Below, in pieces: positions 26,528 to 34,898 of a stretch of 64,000 nucleotides of DNA. The notes beneath the pieces were generated by a model. The model worked only from the letters and a program-made list of their open reading frames with translations. It ran no database searches and was not told where the DNA came from. Source of the stretch: an uncultured Lachnospiraceae bacterium (GTDB lineage Bacteria; Bacillota; Clostridia; Lachnospirales; Lachnospiraceae); contig CAKNHF010000002.1 in NCBI GenBank assembly GCA_930972465.1, positions 89,714-153,713 of the forward strand, in the 5' to 3' direction. Every line of letters starts with the position of its first letter. The stretch's first letter is position 1. Both the position numbers and the translations under genes were made by a program.

Positions 26528-26556
26528 TTGACAATACTATCTTACAACTGTAGTAT
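26528..26556 (+). promoter_or_regulatory. Promoter with BlaI/MecI-type operator
   Basis: Consensus -35 TTGACA (26528-26533), 17 bases, -10 TAGTAT (26551-26556). TACAACTGTA at 26543-26552 overlaps the spacer and -10 and fits the TACA-N2-TGTA core bound by BlaI/MecI repressors. The full arms ATACTA...TAGTAT extend the symmetry. Confidence 0.7.
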
Positions 26557-26588
26557 TAAAATCAAGTAAACGCGAGGAGGTCATTGCA

Positions 26589-28679
26589 ATGACAAGGAAA
26601 CAATATTTGAAAAAGAAAAAGCGCCGGCGTCCCTCTCGTCGCCGCAAATGGCTGATTCCTGTGTCCATCATCCTGATTCTTGCCCTCTGCGCAGGAATCG
26701 GATTCCTGCTCTGGTATCTCATCAGCGGACGACCGGTCCCCGAGGACACCATCAGGAGATATTTTTCTCTTTTAAATGACAAGGATTACGAAGGAATGTA
26801 CTCTCTTCTGTCTTCTTCATCAAAAGAAAGTATAACTCAGGAAGATTTTGTTTCAAGGAATCAGAATATTTACGAAGGAATTGATGCTTCGGATATCCGG
26901 ATCACCTTTCCTTCCGAGGACTCCTCTTCCAGAGACACAGCCACAGTTACTTACTCTACTTCCATGGGGACTTCCGCCGGCGATGTATCTTTCGACAATC
27001 AGATGACCCTGGTAAAAAATTCTGACGGAGAATATCGCATCAACTGGGACTCCACCCTTATCTTTCCGTCTCTTCAGGACGGATACAGGGTAAGTGTTGA
27101 CACAGAAACTGCCGAACGCGGGAGCATATATGACCGGAACGGTACGGCTCTCGCTACGCAGGGCACAGTATCAGAGGTAGGACTTGTGCCTGGTAAAATG
27201 GGCAGCAACAAGGAGGCCGATATCCAGAAAATCGCCGAACTGCTGGATATGAGTCCCGAAGATATTACCAGCAGTCTGAATGCATCTTATGTGCAGGATG
27301 ACACTTTTGTCCCGTTGAAACAGATTTCCAAAGCTGATACGGAAACAGAATCCCGTCTTCTGGAAATTTCCGGAATCCTGATCAATGATGCAACCGCCAG
27401 AGTTTATCCTCTCGGCGCTGCTGCCGGACATCTGACAGGTTATGTACAGTCCATAACCGCAGAAGAGCTGGAAGAAAAGCAGGATGAAGGTTATCACTCT
27501 AACAGTGTGATCGGGAAATCCGGACTGGAACTGGCATATGAAGACGAGCTGAGAGCAACGGACGGCTCCTCTATCAACGTTGTGGATGAAGACGGAAATA
27601 TCGTGGATACACTGGCCTCGCAGGAAGCACAAAACGGTCAGGATATTTACGTGACAATTGACGCCTCTCTTCAGCAGGATGCATATAATCAGTTTTCTTC
27701 TGATCCCGGTACCGCTGCGGCAATGAATCCCAAAACCGGAGAAATCCTCGCCCTTGTCAGCACTCCCGGATATGATCCAAATGAATTTGTTATGGGTATG
27801 TCTGACAGCCGATGGAATGAATTGAGCAGCGCAGAAGATACCCCTCTGAATAACCGGTTTTTAAGTACGTGGGTACCGGGTTCTACTTTCAAGGCACTTA
27901 CTGCCGTAATCGGTGTTGACAGCGGCAAACTTGATCCCGCCGAAAATTTGGGATATGAGGGACTGAGCTGGCAGAAAGATGAAAGCTGGGGAAATTATCA
28001 CGTAACGACGCTCACTGATTACGGGGATCAGGTAAATCTGGAAAATGCGCTTGTCTACTCAGATAACATTTATTTTGCCAAAGCCGCCCTGAATATAGGC
28101 GCTGATACACTGATTGAAAAATTCAAGGCCATGGGCTTCGAAGAGAATGTTCCTTTTGAATTAAGTCTTACACCATCTACTTACGATGATGACGACAACA
28201 TTGATTCCGATATCCAGCTTGCCGACACGGGATATGGGCAGGGTCAGCTTCTTGTGAATCCGGTCCACATGCTCTCTATGTATTCCCTGTTTGTCAATAA
28301 CGGAAGCATGCTTAAGCCCACTCTCTTGTATCAGGATGGATATACGGCTGAGATATGGAAAGAAAATGTCTTTTCCGCCGAAGCGGCAGAAACCGTAAAA
28401 AATGATCTGATCCAGGTAATAGAAAATCCATCCGGTACCGGTGCATCCGCCAGAATCGACGGTATAACTCTTCTGGGAAAGACCGGAACAGCTGAGATCA
28501 AAGACAGCCAGGACGATACCGATGGCATAGAGCGCGGCTGGTTTATCTGTGAAACTGTCGATGATATCGACACTCCGATCGCAGTTGTCGGTATGGTCGA
28601 AGATGTAAAAGGAAAAGGCGGAAGTAATTATGTCACAGAAAAGGTGCATAATATCACAGCCTCTTATCTTGGTAAATAA
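26589..28679 (+). CDS. Penicillin-binding transpeptidase with MecA-like N-terminal domain
   Basis: A 696-residue class B PBP. Order: short basic cytoplasmic tail, one membrane anchor (about 25-48), an NTF2-like MecA_N-type domain (about 55-150), a PBP dimer domain (about 175-360) and the transpeptidase domain. Active-site motifs are all present: STWVPGSTFKAL (SxxK), YSDNIYF (SxN) and GKTGTAE (KTG). Predicted to cross-link peptidoglycan, and the NTF2-like domain is shared with low-affinity PBP2a/PBP3-type proteins. A BlaI/MecI-type operator in its promoter suggests beta-lactam-linked control. No blaI/blaR1 gene is in the window. Confidence 0.93.
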   Translation: MTRKQYLKKKKRRRPSRRRKWLIPVSIILILALCAGIGFLLWYLISGRPVPEDTIRRYFSLLNDKDYEGMYSLLSSSSKESITQEDFVSRNQNIYEGIDASDIRITFPSEDSSSRDTATVTYSTSMGTSAGDVSFDNQMTLVKNSDGEYRINWDSTLIFPSLQDGYRVSVDTETAERGSIYDRNGTALATQGTVSEVGLVPGKMGSNKEADIQKIAELLDMSPEDITSSLNASYVQDDTFVPLKQISKADTETESRLLEISGILINDATARVYPLGAAAGHLTGYVQSITAEELEEKQDEGYHSNSVIGKSGLELAYEDELRATDGSSINVVDEDGNIVDTLASQEAQNGQDIYVTIDASLQQDAYNQFSSDPGTAAAMNPKTGEILALVSTPGYDPNEFVMGMSDSRWNELSSAEDTPLNNRFLSTWVPGSTFKALTAVIGVDSGKLDPAENLGYEGLSWQKDESWGNYHVTTLTDYGDQVNLENALVYSDNIYFAKAALNIGADTLIEKFKAMGFEENVPFELSLTPSTYDDDDNIDSDIQLADTGYGQGQLLVNPVHMLSMYSLFVNNGSMLKPTLLYQDGYTAEIWKENVFSAEAAETVKNDLIQVIENPSGTGASARIDGITLLGKTGTAEIKDSQDDTDGIERGWFICETVDDIDTPIAVVGMVEDVKGKGGSNYVTEKVHNITASYLGK

Positions 28680-28695
28680 TATCACATTCTTCATT

Positions 28696-28745
28696 CAGCG
28701 CAAAACAGAGGTCCGCAGGATATTCTGTTTTGCGCTGTCTCTTTT
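28696..28745 (+). terminator. Terminator after the PBP gene (bidirectional)
   Basis: CAGCGCAAAACAGA / TCTGTTTTGCGCTG with TCTCTTTT following; the minus-strand side ends the small membrane-protein gene. Confidence 0.85.
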
Positions 28746-28746
28746 C

Positions 28747-28929
28747 TTAGCTTTCGGATATTCTTCGTGAGCACGCCAGCATTACATACAGGCACATCAT
28801 CCACGAAATCAGATAAACCTGGGTCGGAATATTTGTTTCCGTGAAGCAATACAGCACGGTGAGTCCTCCCAAAATGATAATCCCTGCCATCAGGACTGCT
28901 GCTCCAATAATCGCTTTTCTGATATACAT
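28747..28929 (-). CDS. Small two-helix membrane protein, unknown
   Basis: A 60-residue predicted membrane protein with two hydrophobic helices (about 6-28 and 34-52) and a charged C-terminus CSRRISES. The ATG at 28929 has AAAGGTG nine bases upstream; a GTG four codons earlier overlaps that site. It ends directly at the shared terminator. I do not recognise a family. It may be cotranscribed with nothing else, as the neighbour at 29027 ends about 100 bp upstream. Confidence 0.6.
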   Translation of the reverse strand: MYIRKAIIGAAVLMAGIIILGGLTVLYCFTETNIPTQVYLISWMMCLYVMLACSRRISES

Positions 28930-29026
28930 AATAAAACACACCTTTCTCTGCTGGAAATTTTAACTGATTCCATCTTAGCAGAGCAGGTGTGTCATAAACC
29001 GGACTCATCTGACCGATGCCTTGTTT

Positions 29027-29902
29027 TTATTTCTTGATTTCGTCAATATCGAAATATTCAATATCATCATCATCATCGAAGTACTCTTCTTCGTCATCGT
29101 CGTCAAGATATTCGATATCCGAATCTTCCTCTTCGTCGGGGGAACCTTCTTCAAACAGGTCTTCTCCCAGAAATTCTGTCTCATCTGTTTCCTCTTTGTC
29201 AATTTCCTCCACAAATGCCCGGGCTTTTTCCACCTCATTTTCCGTAGATTCCGCTTTCCGGATCTCATCTGCCTTTCTGAGGTTCTGCTTTTTCTTTTTT
29301 CTCGATTCAAACAATAACTGAACCAACAGCCCTATTACCGCCAGTACGGCACATACAGCTACATGAATAAGTGTACTCCTTACAGGAAGAAGATAACAGA
29401 ATGCTGTTCCCGAAAGAGCTGCTCCACATAACGCAGTCGCAAGCATTGTAATAAATACAGCAGATTTTATTGTAATCAGCGCAAAAATCAGTCCCGCTCC
29501 AATACAGACTGCTGCCGGCACCCAGTCAGATGGACGTACAATGTATGTACACAGGGAAGTCACTGATATCCAGACAGTAAGGAAAACTCCAAAACGATAA
29601 AATCTTGCTCCCAGCACCGCTAGTATGATACCGGTCACAGCTCCGGGAATCCAGATATAAGATGTATCTGAGCCAATAAGATACGCCCCCAGAGTCCCCG
29701 CAGAAAGACCAGCGCCCAGGCCAAGAACAGCAGCCCAGAAACGGACGATCTTCAGTCCGAACAGACAGAAAAGCGCTCCCGCTGCCGCCAGAACAATCAG
29801 TATCGTCATCTCTGTGCGGGACAGTATTCGAGTACTGTCCGCAATTGCCGTAAACATATCATCTAAAGTAAGTTCCTGTATTTGCACCAATATTCTATCC
29901 AT
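29027..29902 (-). CDS. Polytopic membrane protein with very acidic C-terminal tail
   Basis: A 291-residue protein. Residues about 35-205 form seven to eight tightly packed hydrophobic helices rich in Gly and Ala (GLGAGLSAGTLGAYLIG), reminiscent of DUF4203/TMEM198-like membrane proteins. A basic stop (ESRKKKKQNLRK) follows, then about 85 cytoplasmic residues dominated by Glu and Asp, with repeated EEEYF/DIEYFDI patterns and runs of five Asp. Function unknown; the tail could bind cations or basic partners. The ATG at 29902 has AAGG eight bases upstream. Confidence 0.75.
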   Translation of the reverse strand: MDRILVQIQELTLDDMFTAIADSTRILSRTEMTILIVLAAAGALFCLFGLKIVRFWAAVLGLGAGLSAGTLGAYLIGSDTSYIWIPGAVTGIILAVLGARFYRFGVFLTVWISVTSLCTYIVRPSDWVPAAVCIGAGLIFALITIKSAVFITMLATALCGAALSGTAFCYLLPVRSTLIHVAVCAVLAVIGLLVQLLFESRKKKKQNLRKADEIRKAESTENEVEKARAFVEEIDKEETDETEFLGEDLFEEGSPDEEEDSDIEYLDDDDEEEYFDDDDDIEYFDIDEIKK

Positions 29903-29932
29903 ATACTCCACCTTATCCCTTATTCTTATTAT

Positions 29933-30925
29933 TTATTTCTCTTTATATTTTTCTGCCAGATCATCCAGCAGGCTATGGTACTCTTTTATAACCCTCTCCG
30001 GAGAAAGGAGTTCCACATCCCTGCCAAGTCCCGTCAGCCAGCCATAGAACTGCTCACTGACTGCCACCTCAACACGGGCAATGAAACGCTCTTCACCATC
30101 CGGATGGAGCGCGACATCTTTTCCGAATCTGTCAATCACAACGCCCACAAAACGGTTATGAAAACGGATTCTCACAACCTCCGTCTTCCCTCCGAACATA
30201 CCGAAAGTCCTCTTCGTATATCGTGCCAGGTCAAATTTTCCGAATTCATCCCGTCCCTCTCTCGGGCATTCAAGGACTTCAATATCCAGCATTTTATCTA
30301 CACGGAAATGCTTAATGGCCTTTACATCGGTATCGCATCCTATAAGATAATAATTTTCATTGTCCCACGTTAATGCCCATGGACTGACCCGATAAACTCC
30401 TCCGTTCTTTTTCAACCTCATTTCCTTTAAAACAGTCCACTCAAAATAGTGAAATGAAATCTGCCGATTTGTAGAAATCGCTGTATGAAGCTTGTCTACA
30501 TTGTAGTAGATACTCTCATTCATGGCCTTGATCCGATCTGATACTACAACCTGCCTCTGAAGCTGTCCTGCCTCGAATCTGCTTGCCAGACGCTCAATCT
30601 TACGTATCAGACTGTCTGATTTCTTTTCGGTTATGAACCGTGAAGATTGTACCGCATCTACAAGCAGCTTCAATTCCGCAAGTTCAAAGTCACGATGAGC
30701 GAGAAAATATCCTTCCGGAGGAGCTTTTCTGTATGATATATCCAAGCCGAAGTTTTTCAGCGTCTCTATATCGTTATACAATGTCTTCCTTTCCATGCGG
30801 ATACCCAGATTTCCCATTTTTTCTTCTATTTTTTTGCGTGTAAGCGGATGTTCCTCATCTGATTCTTCCTCAAACAGTCGCATCAGATAGAGAATCTTTG
30901 TCTTCTGATTACTGATTCTTGTCAT
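29933..30925 (-). CDS. WYL-domain transcriptional regulator
   Basis: A 330-residue DeoR/YafY-type regulator. The N-terminal winged helix-turn-helix (about 5-80; KTKILYLMRLFEEES, then ERKTLYNDIETLKNFG) is followed by the WYL domain (about 150-230), where ISFHYFEWTV and YRVSPWALTWDNENYYLIG are typical, and a WCX C-terminal extension. WYL domains sense small ligands or nucleic acid. The ATG at 30925 (MTRISNQKTK) with GGGAG six bases upstream is preferred over a longer reading. The upstream gap carries an independent small transcription unit. Confidence 0.9.
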   Translation of the reverse strand: MTRISNQKTKILYLMRLFEEESDEEHPLTRKKIEEKMGNLGIRMERKTLYNDIETLKNFGLDISYRKAPPEGYFLAHRDFELAELKLLVDAVQSSRFITEKKSDSLIRKIERLASRFEAGQLQRQVVVSDRIKAMNESIYYNVDKLHTAISTNRQISFHYFEWTVLKEMRLKKNGGVYRVSPWALTWDNENYYLIGCDTDVKAIKHFRVDKMLDIEVLECPREGRDEFGKFDLARYTKRTFGMFGGKTEVVRIRFHNRFVGVVIDRFGKDVALHPDGEERFIARVEVAVSEQFYGWLTGLGRDVELLSPERVIKEYHSLLDDLAEKYKEK

Positions 30926-31140
30926 ATTATACTCCCTGCAGCGGCTTATGCCGCTTCTCGTCATCTGTATGCCCCACCCCTCATCTGGATTCATTTTATC
31001 AACTTTCCCCGCATATTACAAGAGTCTGCATTTATCGGATATCATGTTGGCGGATGTCACTTCAAGACTCCCCCCGCGAGTCCTGGCGCGGGATTCGGGC
31101 CGGCATCAGCCGACGTAATACTTCTCCGAATGCCTGCCGG

Positions 31141-31190
31141 AAACAAAAGAAGATGGATGCCAATCATTTCTCTGATCAACATCCATCTTC
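31141..31190 (-). terminator. Terminator of the small unit upstream of the WYL gene
   Basis: On the minus strand, GAAGATGGATG / CATCCATCTTC hairpin followed by TTTTGTTT. It lies 34 bp past the stop of the 39-codon ORF and about 215 bp before the WYL start. Confidence 0.82.
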
Positions 31191-31223
31191 ATTCTGATAT
31201 TACTATCATTTTTTTACCTCTTT

Positions 31224-31343
31224 CTATCTTTTTCCTGATAGATTTAACTTATGTTCCCGGCGGTCCATACCTCCTATTCTTAGATTCCCGTTAAACTTTG
31301 GTCCTCGATAATCTGCCTTTGATATAGATTTTACTTCTCTCAT
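31224..31343 (-). CDS. 39-residue small protein, unknown (candidate)
   Basis: An ATG-initiated 39-codon frame encoding a very basic peptide (MREVKSISKADYRGPKF, then NGNLRIGGMDRREHKLNL, ending SGKR). The amino-acid composition is protein-like despite the AT-rich surroundings. It is framed by a consensus minus-strand promoter (31525-31553) and a strong terminator (31141-31190), making a complete unit. The frame is open 12 codons further upstream to a stop at 31380. The ribosome site (GAGAAAG close to the ATG) is weak, so the product could instead be a remnant or the transcript a regulatory RNA. I do not recognise the family. Confidence 0.45.
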   Translation of the reverse strand: MREVKSISKADYRGPKFNGNLRIGGMDRREHKLNLSGKR

Positions 31344-31516
31344 AACTTTCTCGTCATTATGATATTTCTCTATATCTGATTACCCATTTCCAATTACGAC
31401 ATCTAACGGGTGAATAAAACTTCTTTGAATTTTCTTTTAAAGAAGAATATAATTTTTTATTCTTTCGAATTCATTTTATATTCTTTTTTAATTGATTGTT
31501 CATTCAGTTTTATTTG

Positions 31517-31553
31517 TTGACATTATAATAACTCTATATTCTATTTTTGTCAA
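31517..31553. promoter_or_regulatory. Two overlapping, opposing promoters
   Basis: Minus strand: TTGACA (31553-31548), 17 bases, TATTAT (31530-31525). Plus strand: TTGACA (31517-31522), 17 bases, TCTATT (31540-31545). They occupy the same 37 bp, so polymerase can use only one at a time. The minus one feeds the 39-codon unit; the plus one would make a long leader towards asnA. The rest of 31344-31690 is very AT-rich and I see no other gene in it. Confidence 0.6.
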
Positions 31554-31653
31554 TATATTTTTAGAAATTTATATTATTTATTTCTTATTTTCTGTTTATT
31601 TTGCATTTATAAAGGAATTCTCTTTTAATTTTCAAATTGTTTTTTCTTTCTGA

Positions 31654-31682
31654 TTGACTTCTTTCAGCACTGACATTAGAAT
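31654..31682 (+). promoter_or_regulatory. Proximal asnA promoter
   Basis: TTGACT, 17 bases, TAGAAT, giving a transcript start about 30 bases before the asnA ATG. Confidence 0.65.
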
Positions 31683-31719
31683 AGATTAGTAAATGTCTAT
31701 TTCAAGAAGGAGTTTTTAT

Positions 31720-32730
31720 ATGGAACACTTAAAAATACCCGAAGGTTACTCTTCTCCCCTCACTATCCGTGAGACCGAGGTAGCCATCAAAGAAGTAAAG
31801 GATCATTTTGAACGGGCTCTTGCAAAGTCTCTGCATCTGACCCGCGTTTCAGCTCCGCTGTTTGTTCGCCCTGAATCCGGAATGAATGATAATCTGAACG
31901 GAGTAGAGCGCCCGGTTTCTTTTGGGATCAAAGAGCAGGATGAAGCAGTTGCCGAGATCGTACATTCTCTTGCAAAATGGAAAAGATATGCACTGAAAAA
32001 TTACGGGTTCCATTCCGGAGAAGGTTTGTATACAGATATGAGCGCTATCCGCAGAGATGAAGATACTGATAATATTCACTCACTGTATGTCGATCAATGG
32101 GACTGGGAAAAGATTATCTCCAGAGAAGAACGTAATATGGAAACACTTGAGTATACTGTACGCAAAGTATACAGTGCTCTGAAAGACACTGAGAATTACA
32201 TATCCAGAAGATACAATTACATCGAACCTCTTCTCCCGGATGATATTTTCTTTATTACTTCTCAGGAACTTGAGGATCTCTATCCGGACTGCACTCCAAA
32301 GGAACGAGAGACACGCATTGCACGTGATAAAGGAGCTGTATTCATTTCACAGATCGGGAAAGTGCTTGCGTCCGGCGAAAAACATGACGGCCGCGCTCCG
32401 GATTATGACGACTGGGAATTAAACGGCGATATTATTGTATACTATCCTGTCCTTGACATGGGACTTGAACTTTCTTCTATGGGAATACGTGTAGATGAAG
32501 AATCCCTGCGCAGGCAGCTTAAACTTGCCGGATGTGAAGAACGTGCGGATCTGCCATTCCAGAAATCTCTCCTGAACGGTGAACTTCCGTACACAGTCGG
32601 CGGCGGAATCGGTCAGTCACGTATCTGTATGTATTATCTCAGGAAAGCCCATATCGGTGAAGTACAGTCTTCTCTCTGGCCTGAGGAAGTTATGCAGCGC
32701 ACGAAAGAAGCCGGAATTCATCTTCTTTAA
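31720..32730 (+). CDS. asnA: Aspartate--ammonia ligase (asparagine synthetase A)
   Basis: Ammonia-dependent asparagine synthesis from aspartate and ATP, in the cytoplasm. The 336-residue protein is of the class II aminoacyl-tRNA-synthetase-like AsnA family; recognisable pieces are LTRVSAPLFVRPESGMNDNLNG, HSLAKWKRYALKNYGFHSGEG (each here abbreviated), YVDQWDWEKII and the C-terminal PYTVGGGIGQSRICMYYL. The ATG at 31720 (MEHLKIPEG) has AAGGAG eight bases upstream; an earlier in-frame ATG at 31693 overlaps that site. No T-box is seen upstream. A terminator follows. Confidence 0.96.
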   Translation: MEHLKIPEGYSSPLTIRETEVAIKEVKDHFERALAKSLHLTRVSAPLFVRPESGMNDNLNGVERPVSFGIKEQDEAVAEIVHSLAKWKRYALKNYGFHSGEGLYTDMSAIRRDEDTDNIHSLYVDQWDWEKIISREERNMETLEYTVRKVYSALKDTENYISRRYNYIEPLLPDDIFFITSQELEDLYPDCTPKERETRIARDKGAVFISQIGKVLASGEKHDGRAPDYDDWELNGDIIVYYPVLDMGLELSSMGIRVDEESLRRQLKLAGCEERADLPFQKSLLNGELPYTVGGGIGQSRICMYYLRKAHIGEVQSSLWPEEVMQRTKEAGIHLL

Positions 32731-32753
32731 ATCCAAATCATCAGGTAACTTAG

Positions 32754-32796
32754 AAAAACGGAGGTCAGGATTCCTTTTCCTGCCCCCGTTTTTTCT
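32754..32796 (+). terminator. Terminator of asnA
   Basis: Hairpin AAAAACGGAGGTCAGGA / TCCTGCCCCCGTTTTTT with the T-run at the 3' end of the stem. Confidence 0.82.
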
Positions 32797-32826
32797 ATTA
32801 CCGCCTGCCGTTTATTTTCTTTCTTC

Positions 32827-33234
32827 TCATCTGCAGTAAAAATTTACCGATTCAAGAAAAATATTATTTTCTTTGACCCAGGAATTATTTACCGCCCTCT
32901 TGGATATCTTAAGACACAATTCCAGTTTTCCGGCTTTAAGATGCATAGTATCTTCTTTCAGAAATCCCTTATCCATCTCAAATTCCTGTATTTCATCCCA
33001 CCAGAGTTCCAGGGGATCTTCTCCCTCCCAGTCACCGGTTACCGGAAAAATGACAATCTCAGTTTCAGTAAAAAGCAGGAAAAAATCTTCCGCCTGTTTA
33101 AATACCTCTATATTGGAAGTATCTTCAGGAAGAACCCAGTTCATTTTCGTCTTTGCATGTCCCGGTACAATATTGTGATTATATGGAATATCATATTTCA
33201 GTATCAGATTCTGAAGTTTTTCATATGTAAGCAT
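32827..33234 (-). CDS. Hypothetical protein, PH-like beta fold
   Basis: A 135-residue soluble protein without signal peptide or membrane helix. Alternating hydrophobic strands (FFLLFTETEIVIFPV, then ELCLKISKRAV) with acidic loops and WWDEIQEFEMDKG suggest a small PH/YokE-like beta-barrel, but I cannot name a family with certainty. GGAGGG lies seven bases before the ATG. It faces asnA tail to tail and sits 57 bp from the cbiK stop on the same strand as the cobalt operon, though upstream orientation makes it a possible last gene of that transcript. Confidence 0.7.
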   Translation of the reverse strand: MLTYEKLQNLILKYDIPYNHNIVPGHAKTKMNWVLPEDTSNIEVFKQAEDFFLLFTETEIVIFPVTGDWEGEDPLELWWDEIQEFEMDKGFLKEDTMHLKAGKLELCLKISKRAVNNSWVKENNIFLESVNFYCR

Positions 33235-33291
33235 CTTTTTCCCTCCATAAACAGATTATACTCCTGATTCCGCTGCCTGCAATCAGAAATG

Positions 33292-34056
33292 TCATACTGT
33301 CTCTATATGCTCCATAAATATCTTCCGGATCCCCGGGAACTCTCCCAGACCTTTCATAATTACACGTACTTCATATCCTTCTTCCTCCAGCTCACTCTTC
33401 CAGGAATCCTCTTCTCCCGCCATATCATTCTTGGCGTGATCTCCTGCCACAAGCATAAAAGGCATGAGAGCGACCTTTTTCTTCTCCGCGATCTTCAGCT
33501 TTGCCATCACGTTCTTAAGCTCCGGAAAGCTCTCCACGGTTCCCACAAGGACCTGATTGTACCCAAGAGCATGGAAGGTATACTCAAGCGTCGGATAGGC
33601 AGAATTTGCATGATGATCCGTACCATGTCCCATGAGGACAAGCATCTCATCTTCTGCAAGTTCTGTCTCCGCCATTACCGCATGGATGGACTTTTTATAG
33701 TCGTCCACACTGCTCAGAAGAGGCTTTCCCACGCGGATCTTTCGAAAAAGGCCCATATGTTCCATCAGGTCCTCCATCATCCGGTCATTCTCGATCCCGT
33801 TGATAATGTGAGTAGGCTGGACGATCACCTCCTCGATCCCATCCCGGGACATGCGCTGCAGCGCTTCCGTTACCGTATCTATATGAATCTGCTCTGTCCG
33901 TTTCAGTTTCCGTATGATCATCCCGCTTGTAAAGGCGCGGTATACACTTGCCTCCGGAAATCGATCCGCAATTTCTTTCTCAATGACCGAGATCGTCTTC
34001 TCCAGCGTGTCCAGATGGCTTGTCCCGAAACTCACCACGAGGATTCCCTTTTTCAT
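33292..34056 (-). CDS. cbiK: Sirohydrochlorin cobaltochelatase CbiK
   Basis: Inserts cobalt(II) into sirohydrochlorin at the start of the anaerobic (early-cobalt) cobalamin pathway. The 254 residues have the class II chelatase pattern: KKGILVVSFGTSHLDTLEKTI at the N-terminus (metal-side loop), VQPTHIINGIENDRM with the first catalytic histidine, and VLMGHGTDHHANSAY with the second metal-binding histidine cluster. It shares one base with cbiO (TGATG), so it is translated with the cobalt importer that supplies its metal. Confidence 0.95.
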   Translation of the reverse strand: MKKGILVVSFGTSHLDTLEKTISVIEKEIADRFPEASVYRAFTSGMIIRKLKRTEQIHIDTVTEALQRMSRDGIEEVIVQPTHIINGIENDRMMEDLMEHMGLFRKIRVGKPLLSSVDDYKKSIHAVMAETELAEDEMLVLMGHGTDHHANSAYPTLEYTFHALGYNQVLVGTVESFPELKNVMAKLKIAEKKKVALMPFMLVAGDHAKNDMAGEEDSWKSELEEEGYEVRVIMKGLGEFPGIRKIFMEHIETV

Positions 34057-34898
34057 CACAAAAATCTCCTTTCCAGCTCTTCCATTGTCCTGGGAGGGTC
34101 TCCCTTCTGAGATGCCATCCCTTTTTGCCTCATTTTTTCATACAGTCTCAGCACAGCCGGCACCTCAAGATTGGTCTGTTCCAGTGCCTCCCGGTCCGCA
34201 CAAACCTCCAGAGGAGTCCCCTTTTTCAGGACTCGCCCCTCATACATCAGCACGATCTCATCCGCCCAGCCGAAAGCATAATCCATATCATGGGTCGCCA
34301 TCAGCACAGTGATTCCTTTCATTGTCAGTTTCTCCACGATCTCCCGTACAATCTTTGTGTGCTTCGGATCCAGGGAAGCGGCAGGCTCATCCAGGATCAT
34401 GACCTCCGGTTCCATGACCAGGATGTCCGCGATGGCAACCAGTTTCTTCTGTCCGCCGCTTAAACCGTGGGCAGGCCGGTCCTGAAAGGGACAAATCCCA
34501 AGTTCCCGGATCACCTGCTCCACCTTTTTCCGGGCCGTCTCTTCGTCTGCGCCAAGATTCAGTATACCGAAAGAGATCTCCTGATATACACTGGCGGAAA
34601 AAAGCTGGTCATCCGGCTCCTGGAACACAATCCCCACTCTGCGCCGCACATCCAGCAGTCCTTTTCTCGTATAGGCAATGGGAGTTCCGTCTATCAGCAC
34701 TCTCCCTTTATCCGGTCGCCGGATTCCGTTCAGGCACAGAAAAAAAGTAGACTTTCCCGAACCGTTCCCGCCCATGAACGCTACCTTATGTCCCCGGCGG
34801 ATCTTCAGGTCCAGGTCATCCAGGGCCGGTTTCTCATTTCCGTCATAAGTATAGGAAAGATGTTCGGCCTCGATGACCCATTCTTTTTCCTGTTTCAT
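34056..34898 (-). CDS. cbiO: Cobalt ECF transporter ATPase CbiO
   Basis: ATPase of the CbiMNQO energy-coupling-factor cobalt importer. The 280 residues have Walker A GGNGSGKST, Q-loop VFQEPDDQLFSASV (the DDQLF is typical of ECF ATPases), signature LSGGQKKLVAIA, Walker B VMILDEPAASLD and H-loop LMATHDMDYAF. The ATG at 34898 overlaps the cbiQ stop (ATGA) and has GGAG nine bases upstream. It is followed by cbiK in the same transcript. Confidence 0.95.
   Translation of the reverse strand: MKQEKEWVIEAEHLSYTYDGNEKPALDDLDLKIRRGHKVAFMGGNGSGKSTFFLCLNGIRRPDKGRVLIDGTPIAYTRKGLLDVRRRVGIVFQEPDDQLFSASVYQEISFGILNLGADEETARKKVEQVIRELGICPFQDRPAHGLSGGQKKLVAIADILVMEPEVMILDEPAASLDPKHTKIVREIVEKLTMKGITVLMATHDMDYAFGWADEIVLMYEGRVLKKGTPLEVCADREALEQTNLEVPAVLRLYEKMRQKGMASQKGDPPRTMEELERRFL

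Noticed and set aside
31344-31719. Possible T-box ahead of asnA
   Set aside because: No GGGTGG-type T-box sequence or specifier stem is present on the plus strand.
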